Below, one piece after another: positions 10,031 to 22,244 of a stretch of 64,000 bases of DNA. Below the pieces are notes generated by a model that made no database searches, was not told the origin of the DNA, and was given only the letters and a program-made list of their open reading frames with translations. Positions within the stretch are counted from its first letter, which is position 1. Each line of letters starts with the position of its first letter. The position numbers were made by a program, and so were the translations under genes. This stretch comes from Volvariella volvacea V23 (Eukaryota; Basidiomycota; Agaricomycetes; Agaricales; Pluteaceae): the NCBI GenBank assembly GCA_000349905.1, contig KB722743.1, forward strand, positions 1,100,252 to 1,164,251, given 5' to 3'.

Positions 10031-13000
10031 ATGGCGCACAACGTCAGGCAGCCCTCGCTGCTGAAGATCCAGCTCGATCAGCTGGCGGGCGGGCGACCCA
10101 GCTCTGTGCCCCCTCCCAACACCCTCTCGGGTGGTCTACCGCAGCCTCCACTGCTGTCTGCGCCTATTCAGCGCAGAGGCGGACGCTCGTCGTCCATCCC
10201 ACCGCGCGCAGAACGCCACATGCCGGGGAATGGGCAGCCTGGTACCAGCCAACCTACCACGACGCACACGAGCGGTGGTGGTAGCGGGGGTGCCTCGTCA
10301 TCCGGCAACGGACTGGACCTCGTCAACTTCCTCCAACGCTCCGGCCCCTCGATCGTCAAGACCCGCAACGGGAGCGTCCTCTCCCGGGGGTTCATCCTCA
10401 AGACCGATCACTATCCTTCTGGTAAGCGCATTCCCTCCAGAGAGCACCCCCGATCTCACTGTGCTCCGCACCACTAGGCCGTGCGCTCGACCTGGACCTC
10501 AACGTGCACGGCGCACCCAACTTTAGAGCACCGCGCGTGGAAGGGCTCAATGTCTATGGCGCCGCACAACCGAGGACGCAGGGGCTGAGGGCTATCCTCT
10601 CTGTCTTGAGGTGTAGACCCAACACTCCCAATCCATCGCACGTCGTCTGGTTCTCGACCAGAGAAGAGCCCATAGGTACGCACTCCCCTCCTCCCCCTTC
10701 TCTCCCCATGTCCCATGCCCATTGTCTCATTTTCGTGCGCCCGCACGCGTTCCCGATGCTCCGCACGCTCTATCCCCAACTTTCCTCCACGCCCCGTTTC
10801 TTTGGGGAGCGTGGACTCCCGTTTTGGACAATTCTCTTGCCTCGAGGCATGGCTCGGGGGCGTGCTCCAACTGGGCCATATGCCATATGCATGTGTGGTG
10901 GTGTGGGTGTGGGTGTCACACGACCCGCGAGTCCGCGCTGCCCGGCGTGTTTGCCGTAACTCTGTACGACACGACACGCCTTCTCTGTCTGTCGTGTGTC
11001 GTGTGTCGTGTGTCGTGTGTCGTGCGTTGCGGATTGTGCGTTGTGCGCTGTGCGTTGGGTATTTTTGGACTGTGCATAGCTGGATGTGGAGTGGGAGCTG
11101 GTATGGGAAATTGGGTGTACTCTATGGCTGTACATCTCGCGAGTTATATCCCCCCCTTTTTTTGTTCTTTGTTCTTTGCTCTACCTACGACCCCGATCGT
11201 CGCGCGCATTGACTAACTACACCACTTTCTTTCCTTTCACGATTACCTGATCACCGCACCTCACCGCACCACTCCGCATTCCATCTCATCTCACCTCACG
11301 TCGCAATTCACCGCACACCACCTACGGCCAATTAAACAGTATACATCTCCGGCCGACCATTCGTCCTCCGCGATGCAAGCGAGCCAAGAAGAACCCTCCC
11401 GCTGTCGGATAGAGCGGAGAACTTGGAGGATATAGAGATGAGATTGAAGAACGATATTTTGCAAGAGGCTGCTAGGTGAGTTGGGGGTGTTTTGAGCTGT
11501 GGATGTTAACTGAATCAAGTTGGGCGTTTTTGGTAGATTTGGGGGTGTTGTGTTGACGCATAACGAAGTTGCGAGTACGTCTCCGGGTTTTTGATTTGCC
11601 CCATCATTGGGACACTCGAACATCGACTGACGGAACCCCGATTTGTGTAGCCGCGGAAAGTGGGGAAGGTGCGATATTGCCGACTTGGACGGCTGTAGAC
11701 GGTGGAAACGTACGAACGTCGAGAGAGTTGTGGGAGCAGATGAAGGAACAGGGGTGGAATGTCGACGTATGTCGTTTATTTTCCTGCTCTTCTATGGCGT
11801 GCGGGTTGTTTGACGACGCTGCTGCGTTTTTCTTTTGTATATGCGCCTTTATGATATGATTGCGGCCGGGTTGGAATTTTGTGGTGTTTAGTATTATCGG
11901 TGAGTTGGAGATCTGAACTTTTCTATGATAAGATACGATGCTGATGTCTCCTTCTTCCCCTCACACAGTATCCCAATTTCTCCTGATAGACCAATCGAGG
12001 TATGCCCGTCCTCCTCCCCCCTCCCCTCCGCTCTTTCCCCTGCTACTCTTTCACTCACCCACACATCCTCAGGACAACTACCTAGATGCCTACCTCCAGG
12101 TGATAACCGAAACAGACCCACTCAAAACCTCGCTCGTCTTCTCCTGCGGCATGGGCGCGGTCCGCACGACGTTTGCGATGGTCGCCGCCTCGCTTGTGAG
12201 GAGGAAACAGCTGATCGCGAGGGGCCTGCCCGATCCGTATGCGTTTTCCGTGGGCGGTGGGAGTGGGAGTGGGTTTGGGAGTGGGTTTTCGTTTGGGAGT
12301 GGGAGTGGTGGGTCTTCTGGTCTTGGAATTGGCATTGGTAGTGGGGCTGGATTTGGAGGGAGAGGTATTCATGGGCATGGACATGGACACCAGCTTAGTG
12401 GGAGCGGGAGTGGATGGAGCGTTGGGAGTTGGGGAGCGAGTGGAGGGAGCTTGAGCGCTGGTGGGAGTGGGAGCGGGAGTGGGACGCCGACGGGTCCTCT
12501 TCCGTCGACGGTAGGTGGCTTTTGTGTGTGTGAATCTCAAGTATCGAGGTTTTTGATTGCTTTTCTCTCGCCCCCCACTCCCATTGTCCCCCATCTCTTC
12601 CTCTTCCTCTCGCTCCCTCTCCTGCTCCTGCTCCCACTGTGTTCTGCTTGTCTAGCCGCCTTCGTATGAAACGGAAACGAGGATATTGGCGTCGTTGGAG
12701 CAGGCTACGGCTCAGCAGGAGTTGAGCAAGTCGCTGTTGAGATTGACGTATCTCTTGCAGCAGAGTAAGCCCAGTTGTTGCACTTTCTATCTCTAATTCG
12801 TTTCTCGGTTCTCTCATTTCCCACTTTGCATACTCCCTTGCCCAATTCCCAGTTCTCCCTTGTCCACTTTCCACTTTTCCCTGACCCACTTTCTACACGC
12901 CTCAACCCAATTTCCATTCTCTCCGACTTAATTTCCACTTCTCCTCAACTCACTTTCCACCTTCCGCTCACTCGCTCTCTGCCGCCTCTCCTTTCACAGG

Positions 13001-16000
13001 CCTACAAAACCGCAACTCTCAATCTGCAATCGAACTGTTAATGTCCCGACCGACGCTACTGGAGAACCTGAGAAAAGCGCACATGGGGAACTACGGAATC
13101 GTGCTGAGCCTGTTGGGGTGTTTGGATTACGGGCTGGGTGCGAAGCGGTTGGTTGATCGGGTTATTGACGCCAGTGGGTCTTTTTCTTTTTTGCCTTGTG
13201 GTCCGGTGACATTGAATTGGCGTTTACTGATGCGGGTTGGGTTTGGCGCGTTGTAGCTGACCAAGTGACGAATTTGAGAGAGGATATATTGATACATCGG
13301 TTGAAGTATTCGTTGACGAGCATGGAGGAGGGGAAGGGGGAGGTTTATTTGAATAAGGCTGTCAAGGCTTTGGAGAAGTAGTAAGTGTAGACCTGTGCTC
13401 ATGTTCTGAGCGAGGACGCTGACTATGGTGTGTTTGGATAGCTTCTTTATGATCGCGTTTGCGAGCTATGTGGAGACGACGGACGATTTCAGCCAGTCGT
13501 TCTCGCAGTGGTTGAAGGTGAGTGGCGTTTGCGTACCAAATTTATACTTCAGCTCATGTCCTCCTTAGACACGAACAGAGATCTGGAAGTACGTTCACTC
13601 CTCCCTCTCCTCCCTTTCACATTCTAACCACCTCTCCATCCCTCTCCTCCAGCCAAGTATCCTTCCTCCGCAAATCCTACGGCTCAAGACTCAACGTCTT
13701 CGCACCCGTCCACGACCTCTCCTCCCTCTCCCGAACTGGGACCGAAGGCCGCGCGCTCTTACCTGGCAAAGAGAACGACGTCGCGATCTCAGGGGGACAG
13801 ATCCTGGGAGACGAATACAGCGACCACGTCGTCAAGAACCGGAGTGGGATTATTTTAAGAGAGAGGTACGGCTTTGTCTTTTTTGCGTTGTGTTTCCTCC
13901 TTTGCGTTTAGTCCACCGCCACCCCCCCCCCCCCCTGGTTACCCACCATGCCCCTCGGATATGCGGTTAAAAATCTGTAAACTCACACACTACCCATTCC
14001 CATCTTTTTCTTTCCCATTCGCTTTTTAGTACCCTCCTCAAGTCGGATCAGTGGCTCCGCGAGTCGCACCACGTCGCGCACGGCGTGCGGGGCGCGATCA
14101 ACTTCCGCCAAGTGCCGAGAACGAATATATATGCGCTTGGACAGCCAACGTTGGAGGCTATAGATGAGGTTGTGGAGAGGATCAACGAGGAGCATCCGGA
14201 TGCGCAGGAGGTGGTGTGGATCACGTTGAGGGAGGAGCCGATTGTGTATGTGAATGGAGCGCCGTATTGTTTGAGAAGGGAGAGTTTCTCGTTGAGGAAT
14301 ATGAAAGGTGAGGAGGGCTCTACCTTTTTTAAAGTTATTTAGCGTGTGATTTTGACTACGGTTGGGTGTAGATTATGGAGGTATATCGGCTTCGAGGTTG
14401 GAGGTTTTGGAGGAGAGGTTGAGGGATGATGTTCTTGCCGAGCTCAAGGCATTCGGTGGGCGGTACGGGTTTGCTTCCTTTCCACGACGGGTTTCTAACG
14501 AGTGGCTCTAGGGTGTTGCTACACACCGAAACGCCAGACGGAAGCGTCGTCCCAATCTGGGAAGAAGTCCAACCCGAGGATGTGGTCGTCCTGAAGGATA
14601 TCATGACAAGCAGAGGATCGCACTCCTCAAACACCTCGAGCTCGCTGCCGAATTTGAAATACTATAGGATTCCTATCACGTCTGAGAAACCGCCCGATTT
14701 CTCGGATTTGCACGAGCTGATCGGGGTTGTGTTGAGAGCTAACCATGATACTCCAATTGTAGTAAACTGCCAGCTGGGAAGAGGGAGGAGTACCATGGCT
14801 TCGGTGAGTCCTTTTGGCATCCTGGTTGGTTTTTGATAGGAGTCATCGGGTGCTGACTTTGACTCAACCCTATGACTACGAATGACATGGCGATCATAAC
14901 GTCATTACGCATATGCTGGGCGGCGAAAGATCATATTGGTGCTAATACGTCAATGGCTGGATTTCCATCAAGGACCGGGAGGACAAATGCCGCTACAGAC
15001 TCCTATTACCCCTATGGTTCCCATGATCAAGCGATCTTGGTCGATTTCAATGGATACAGCACCGGTTCGGCATTCATACCAGGTTATTAACAGTACGTGT
15101 TTTGTGTTTTTGGCTTTAGGCTGTATTGATCCCCGACCACGATTTTGACGTGTCGATCTGTGTTTAAACGTCCCTTTTTTTACTTCCCGCTTTCTTATCG
15201 CTTCATTCATTCATTCAACACTTCATTCGGGCTCTCGCTCCACTTTTCCCACTTCTACAATCCCCTTTCTATTCCCACTCCCACCCACACCCCCCCTGCT
15301 CATTATATCTTACGACTTATGAATATGACTTCTCTTCTTCTTTTCTCCCGATCCATTTAATCCCATCCTTCTAGATTTACTCCGGGTAATAAGGAAGGGC
15401 CCTGCAGTCAAAACCACAGTCGATGACGCCATAGACCAGTGCTCGACCGTGTTCAATCTGAGGGACTCAATTGAAGAATCTAGGATCAAGGCAGAACAAT
15501 CGAGAGATGAACGACAAAGAAGGAACCATACCACTAAAGGTATGTAGTCTCCTTCTACCTGGGTTTTCTTGCCCCTTTCTTCTATACCCTCCCCCCTTCC
15601 GCTACCCTTTTCACAAATCGGGATCCGGCCTTTCATGATCATGCTCATGACCATGACTGGGCACCTGGGGCACCTCTCCTGATCCTTTTTCATCCCTTCC
15701 CGTTCATGACTTCACGGGTTCACGGATCGACGGAATCCCAAAGAAGCCCATCGAACAATCCGACGTACGAGGCGCCCGTCCGTGGAATGACACTATACAT
15801 TTACAGGTCTTCAAAACCTCCGACGGTATTTTGAGTTGATCGTGTTCCAATCGTATCTCCAATCGATCGAACCCGATACGATGCAATCGTTCCCAAGCAT
15901 CGAGAGCTTCGTCAAGGATCGGCCCGGTGAGTCTTCCCTTTCTGCGCTTGTTGGGTGGGGTTGGCAGTTGAGATTTGAGAGGAGATAAGAGGACGAAGGA

Positions 16001-18110
16001 GGGGGCGTTAACGTTTGAAGCTTTTTTTTGAGCTTCGCGGCAAGCCGTTTACGTCCATCCTTCTTTGGTATTCAATTCAATCCTTATACGTATGTTGCTG
16101 ACTTTGGTTCCTATCCTCGTGATTTTCGGGGAGACAGTTATAAAGACATTTGAGAGAGAACTGATTTCTTATGGGATCGACGCTTTGAAGCCTCTTGTAC
16201 GCGTCAGCGAGGCTGCGGATCCGGATGATGTTACCAGGGTGGTGCTCAATCGATCCGGAAGCATTTTGTCGGCGTCGACCATTTTGAAGAGCGATTTCTT
16301 CTCTAATCTGCAGAAGATGACTTTGCCAGAGTGAGTTCGATTTACCGTACTGTCTGTTCACCTTTCGATTTGATTGCTTTTTCAAACCCTGCTATTTATT
16401 CGACATAACCACGGCGCTAATCACTTGGTGATTTGTGCATTAATCGTTTAGGCGCATTGAGGGCTCGCCAAATTTCAGACGTTTGCCGTTGACGTTGAGG
16501 CCTGTTGCTCAGAGGAATATTGGAGGAGTCGTAGAATTTGTTCCCGATGACTCCCCGCACGCAAAGATGGTCTGTGGAAGGTTGGTCCTTCCTTGCTTAT
16601 TCGCTTAAGCTGAGCGCTGAGTATTTCGAAGTGGAATGCCTACCGTGGATGGGTACGTCGCTGTTTTCTTCTTGTTGATCTAGTATATTAACGAGCGGAA
16701 TGAATAATTTTATAGGCTGAAGCGAGCTTTGGAGCGTGTTGATGCAGGACCAAATGGATCGAATATGGTTTATTGGACCTCACTTAGAGAAGTATGGACT
16801 CACAATTGCATGTTTCCGCTCCTCTAAATTCATTCACTTATCCAGGAGCCTGTGATCTACGTCGCTGGCAGACCCCATGTACTGCGCTTAGTTAACAGAC
16901 CCTTAGAGAACGTAGAGTCTGTGTCCAGCTTCGTGGCCTCATTTCTTGTTTCTAATTATCAAACTATCCAGGGCGACGGGAATTACGACCCACGTAGTCG
17001 AAGCGATGGAGAAGAGTTTCAAGGCAGACATTTTGAGGGAACTACGTGCCGGCAAAGGCCGCATTTTGCTTCACGACGAGGTTGAGGAGAGACCTGGAGT
17101 TTTCTCTATTATACCACTGTGGGAGATTGTCTCTGAGGATGACATCTTGACACCAAGGGATGTATTCGACAGGATTGTTGAGGAGGGCTATAGGGTGCGT
17201 GGTTTCTTTCGATGTTGGCATTAAGATGCTCACATTTACGGTGTAGATCGATTACGGCCGTGTTGCCATTGTACGTTCATGCTTTGCACTCTCGAAGTTT
17301 GTTCTAATAGCGCTTCCAGACCGACGAGCAAGCACCCCTTCCTGGAGCCCTTTCACAACTGCTCGGTCGCATCCAATCTGGGATGTCCCGGGCTGGAGAC
17401 TTCATTTTCAATTGTCAGATGGGCCGTGGGCGTACTACGACTGGAATGATAACAGCTTGTTTGATTTCCTCTACTATGAACTGGCAGCCTCCTGCCGAGT
17501 CAACTATTGAGACGGAAGATTATTTACCCGAAGTTTATGATACGCTGGAGGGACCTTCCGAGGAGGAGGCCTATTTACATGGTAGGTTGATTCTACCGAG
17601 TCACCTGTCTTTAAGTGCTTATATCGGATGCTCGTCAGGCGAGTACAAGACGATCTTGCAACTTGTCGGAGTGCTTTCACATGGAAAGGCTGCCAAGAAG
17701 CTGACGGATCAAGCTATTGATCATCTGCAAGACGTCCAGAACCTTCGCAAGGCGATCTATGAGTGAGCCCCTGTCCTTATTTTCCTACCTTTACAATGTG
17801 GTGACGCCCTTGTAGTTACAAGATCAAAACCGAAGCATGCGAAAAAGGAAGTAGCAAAGGCCAGAAACTATTTAATATCACGGTTAATTATCTGTACGTC
17901 CCTAGTTTCGTCATACCTTCACTCCATCGCTTCGTCTCCCGCTACGTAAATTAACATAGTGCCCTTAGGTATCGTTACGGGACCCTGATTGTCTTCGCCA
18001 ACTATCTTATTGAAATGCGGGAAGGCAAATCTCCTGAAATGACGTTCCCGGAATGGCTTCAGAAGCACCGAGAAATTACGAAAATTTTGGAGCGTAGATC
18101 ATTGGATTAA
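10031..18110 (+). CDS. Paladin-like protein with three PTP-like phytase domains
   Basis: Very long gene with many introns. The ATG at 10031 starts MAHNVRQPSLLKIQ; the end is ILERRSLD-stop at 18110. Three related modules follow one another. Each has an NGSVLSRGFILKTDHYPS-type or RSGIIL-type opening, a block of the type WITLREEPIVYVNGAPYCLR, and a Cx5R catalytic loop: CGMGAVR (near 12150), CQLGRGR (near 14770) and CQMGRGR (near 17400). All three keep the Cys and Arg. This is the layout of paladin, an atypical protein with PTP-like/inositol-phosphate phosphatase modules. Phosphatase activity of paladins is debated, so catalysis is inference. Exon 1 is 10031-10420 and exon 2 ends at 10675. A Gly/Ser-rich insert (about 12250-12510) follows the first catalytic loop. 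Intron 10676-11339 is 664 bases, far longer than the others. Confidence 0.9.
10676..11339 (+). other. Unusually long intron in paladin-like gene
   Basis: The donor GGTACG follows GAGCCCATAG and the acceptor AAACAG precedes TATACATCTCC. Splicing joins EEPI to VYISGRPFVLRD in frame, matching the same block in the other two modules. At 664 bases it is more than ten times the usual intron here. Confidence 0.8.
10991..11025 (+). repeat. Heptamer tandem repeat GTGTGTC
   Basis: About four and a half head-to-tail copies of a 7-base unit (GTGTGTC), lying inside the 664-base intron. Similar GTGTGGGTGTGG sequence occurs just upstream. Confidence 0.8.
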
Positions 18111-18311
18111 GTTTGGAGTCTTCCACTATAGACGATACCATGCTGGGCGCGTTCCATTGTACTCATACCCAGTCAACCAGTCATCCTGAACAATTCTGTG
18201 GTATATTGTATTTTACTACTAGCATTTGTAATACCTCGTACATTTTGGAGTATCTAGATGCTCATAACGTCTAAAGTGCCGTCTAGCAAGGATCATTAAC
18301 GTCGTGAAAGG

Positions 18312-19575
18312 TCATAAACTCTGCTGTTTCCGCAACTGTGTAAGCAAGTCCTTGAACTCTCGTGGCGTCCCCGTGGACAATTCCTTGAGCGTCTCGTGCG
18401 ATAACGATCTGATATTGATCCCATAATCGATTGCAGCCTCTAACAGTTCCTTGATCCCAGATGACACGATGAAGGCTCGTACACGGCTCTTGTTTATGTC
18501 CACACCATACCCCTCCACTAATCGCTTCAATGTCGACGGGAACGCCGATCTTGGACCCTGGAACCGCGCTCGTAGAATTTCCTCTGCGTCGGCGGCCACA
18601 TCCGCGTTCGATAACCCCAACTTACGAACGAGAAGCCCGAAAGTATTATCTTCTGGTGCGAGTCGAAGATGGCGGGGCTCGATTGGTAACCCCATATTAA
18701 TTAAAGCTTCCAATATGGCCGTATCACGAGCTTTGACGGAGGCCGTGATAGCCTGATGAACAATAGTCGACTTCTTCTGGGGCGATACAGTCAAATCGGG
18801 TGCTGTGTCCATCGAAAAGCCCAAAAACGTCACAGGGCCCAGTACCTGCACCAGTGAAAGGTTTTGATGGAGCATCGCAAATGACAGCGGGGTCATCGCT
18901 TCCAACCCCATCAGTACGTGTCTCGAGGTATCTGCCCCATTTTCAATGAGAAGCTGTGCGATTTCGGAGGCGAGGGGCTCTTCGTGGCAGAACTGAGCGC
19001 AGTGGAGCAGCGGCGTGGATCCCCCTTTGTCAGACAAATTCACATTCGCTCCACGCTGGATCAGGTACTGCGCCATCTCTATCAGCCCTAGAGCTGAAGA
19101 CATGTGTAATGCCGATTCCCCATGCAAGCCGACCTGGTCAATAGGCAAGCCCTGGTTCAAAAGCTGTTCGACGGACTGGAAATCATTATTTTGGGCTGCA
19201 AGTACGAGAGGGGAGTTATCGTTACGTGAATAATAATTTGCTGAATCGGAGAAATGGTCTTCAGAAGCCTCTTCTTCTTCCTCCTCCTCGTCCCCGGAGT
19301 TGGTATCGGCGTCATCGGCATCAGAATCGGTATCTTTATTGTCAGGAGCCGGTTGATTATTTCTCGCTCCGGCGGAGGTTTTGTCATCACTGCTATCCCA
19401 TTGTGGGGGATCCTCGAATAACCCTAGGTCGAGGGNNNNNNNNNNNNNNNNNNNNNNNNNNNNNNNNNNNNNNNNNNNNNNNNNNNNNNNNNNNNNNNNN
19501 NNNNNNNNNNNNNNNNNNNNNNNNNNNNNNNNNNNAAGGGAGGACGGACCGTGGGGAGTTGGATCCGGACTCCAT
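18312..19575 (-). CDS. Ankyrin-repeat protein (interrupted by assembly gap)
   Basis: The open frame downstream of the gap runs without a stop from 19435 to TGA at 18312 and holds an acidic stretch (SGDEEEEEEASED) followed by three to four ankyrin repeats: SPLVLAAQNNDFQSVEQLL, ESALHMSSALGLIEMAQYLI, STPLLHCAQFCH, then AEAMTPLSFAML-like units. The C-terminal 140 residues are helical and match nothing I know. The 100 N at 19436-19535 split the gene. An ATG at 19575 (MESGSNSPRSVLP) is a likely start, but whether its frame joins cannot be told because the gap length is probably nominal. Ankyrin proteins act by protein binding; the partner is unknown. It is tail to tail with the paladin gene, 200 bases away. 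Confidence 0.75.
19436..19535. other. Assembly gap (100 N)
   Basis: Exactly 100 unknown bases, the standard placeholder for a gap of unknown size. It lies inside the N-terminal part of the ankyrin-repeat gene. Confidence 0.95.
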
Positions 19576-21641
19576 GGGTTGGAAATAAATTGTAGGTCAG
19601 GGATGATAGCGGCGGGTCAATGTCGCAGCGATCAAATGGAGAACAGGAAAAGACTGAAGAGGATAGTTGGGTGGTTGATGCTCCGGATAAGAGAACAGGG
19701 ATAGGGGCTTCGATCATACGATGGGTGAGTGCCACTGCCTACTGTGCAGAAACTGTGTTAGCCTTATGTTCGGACTCGGAATTAGAGAGATAGGAACCCG
19801 TACCGAGCCTATAATTGTGCTGATACCGCTTGGATGTGTCAAGGGTGGGAGGGTAAATGTTCCCAAATTAGAGGAATTGAGGGGTTTTAGCTGGATCAGG
19901 CTGCGTGGATAGAGAATGCAGAGGGCGGTGAATTACGAAAGGAAATTCGGCAGGCAGTGTAAGTGGACGATAAGGAATGTCTTTGCTGCTGTATGGATCC
20001 TTGAGGACCCTTGAACACGGGGCGGGGTGCTGCCAGTGTTGCGTTGTTGCTCGGGCTTAGATTTTTCTTGAAGTTGCAATCTGGCTTGAATCGGTGATAT
20101 TTTGATTGGAAGTGTAGGAAACTTTCGGAGTTAGAGTCACATGAGGTACTGGACTTTGCCGGATTGCAGTTTTTGGTGATATTCCGACGACGGTCCGTAT
20201 TGTGCACAACTGCCGCAAGCATGCCAACTAGTCACGTCGGGAGAGGCTATGCTTGGAGAGTGATTGGTAATGTCGCAGGGCGCAACACGCCCTACCCCAC
20301 ATGATTTCCTGTTCATACCCACCGCCCATTTTAGATTATGTTAGCCCACACGAGGTACCCAAAAATGCCTGACAATTCACTGAAGCAATGATGTCTGGGG
20401 TTGTGATGAAAAGGGTTTAGTTAGTCGGGAATCATAGCCAATGGTGACACGCCAAGTGGTGGTAAGTTGAAAACGCCAAAGACCTGTCTTGAGGTCAGCC
20501 GTTCCGAAAAGATAATATAAATTCAATAATTAGAGGCGGCTCCAAATGTGATCTTCAGGCACACAATTCAGTTGCTTTCGCCAAGCCACATAACCCGTGA
20601 CGTCTCAACCTACTCAAACACAGATTAGTCGCATGCACCATAATAATTGGAACGAAGATAGTTGAGCACGCACTCAGGTGAACCCAATACGTTTAACACG
20701 ATACCTCTGCTGTTGTTCCTGCCGTGAGATGCGATCTACACCGCAAGAAGATAAGCATCATCACCACATCAACCGAATCCTGTGCTGAGACCATCTTCTT
20801 TCCCAGAAACCTTCCAACTTTCTCTTCCATCATTCAGCCTTTCTGCTTGGTGTGGGAGGTAGTTGGATGTGTAGTTCCGGGACGTGCTGTTGTATGATCC
20901 TGGTCTTTCCGAGCGTTCACCTGACTGTTGTTTGCAGATGAGATCACTTTCAAGGCTACACTTTGATCGGACTCGCAGAGTATGCTGGAGCTATGCACCC
21001 GGGCGTATCACGCCTCGTGTTGAAGAGGAATAGAGATCGGGAAGACAAACACTAGGGACTCAGGTGGGGGGTTCAACAACCTGAAATGGGCATTGTATAC
21101 AACGGAGAATCTGCAAACACCACCACAAAGCCATAAGCTTCGTCATACACTGAGGAAGTAACAGTCCCTTACGCTTGGTGGGCTTAGACAAATGCAGAAG
21201 TTACCGTCTGCACGTGATAAGAAAGCTATCCATTTCACGGCGGTGGAACTTGAATGTCCAAGGCACTCAGCCGTCCTGTTGGTGGAGTTTCAGACCTTGC
21301 GCTGGGGTGTTCCTTCCATAATTCTGATTTCGATGCGGTGTGATATGGGAATTGAATGGGAACCCTGAGCGTGAATGAACTTACCTGCTTGTGACTTATA
21401 TTCGGAGCTCTTAGTTTACACTGCCTCCAGTGCAGCATGTCAGCCAGGTGACCCCATGAGCCGGGCCAACCTCGAATCCAAGAACTGGATTGGTTGTGCA
21501 CTGCTGTTAGTGAATCCGTACCTTGAGCCCTACCTTAGCACAACCTCAAGGTCGAAGCTGCATCAACTTGATCCCACTCCAATGGATAGGCCTCCCGAGA
21601 GAAGGCTCGTGTTAGGACACACAGGTGAGAGAAGAACCCGT
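19576..21641. other. Gene-poor spacer
   Basis: I see no coding frame with supporting motifs, no transposon terminal repeats and no RNA gene. Short open frames occur on both strands but look like chance. Confidence 0.45.
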
Positions 21642-22067
21642 TTATGACCAGCAGTAAAACGGGTTAGTCAACCACAGAACAACGGATGCTCCTAACTTGC
21701 TTAGTTCGATGATCTCCTCTGAGATCTCTGACTCGGGAGCGACAGTAAGATGGGCGACATCAGCAAGCAGACCTCGCATATGCCAAGAAGAAATATACAT
21801 ATCACAGATGCTGGGGATGATTAACTCGAAAACAAAACCACGGAGGTGGCTAGCGGTCAACTGGTTGTACATGTTGTAGTATGCTTGGTCTATTTGGTCT
21901 CGCTGGTAATCCTGTGTTAAAAAAACAGAACCAAATACTGCGGTGATTGTGGGCCTGCAGATGATTCTTCCGAGCACTTGAGCTGCGCAAAATGCGATAA
22001 ATGCGTTTGAAATTTTGGTGGTTTTGCCAACCGAATGAGCGTCATAAAATGCATCGTAATTCTGGGG
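21642..22067 (-). pseudogene. Isolated coding-like exon, unknown family
   Basis: An open minus-strand frame of about 140 codons preceded by a good acceptor (TTCCCCCAG before NYDAFYDAHSVGKTTKISNA). The residue mix looks like a folded protein, for example DQAYYNMYNQLTASHLRG then FELIIPSICDMYISS. There is no ATG before the first residues and I could not find a flanking exon, so this looks like a remnant or one exon of an unresolved gene. The LRG-x-FE pattern faintly recalls internal parts of fungal RHS or Crinkler-type proteins, but that is weak. The strand-opposed gene at 22245 begins just beyond it. Confidence 0.25.
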
Positions 22068-22244
22068 GAATTGAGCAACAAAAAAAAACAAAGGCAGAGC
22101 GAAGGGCACAGCCACTGTTGGTCACATCACGAGAGCTTCACGACGGGAAAACTTGTCCGCCAACCACATTTCCTTTCAACATCGTCGTCGACGACGAACC
22201 ACTTTTTTATCCGTCCCTTTGACCACTCTTTTCAAACCAACTCA

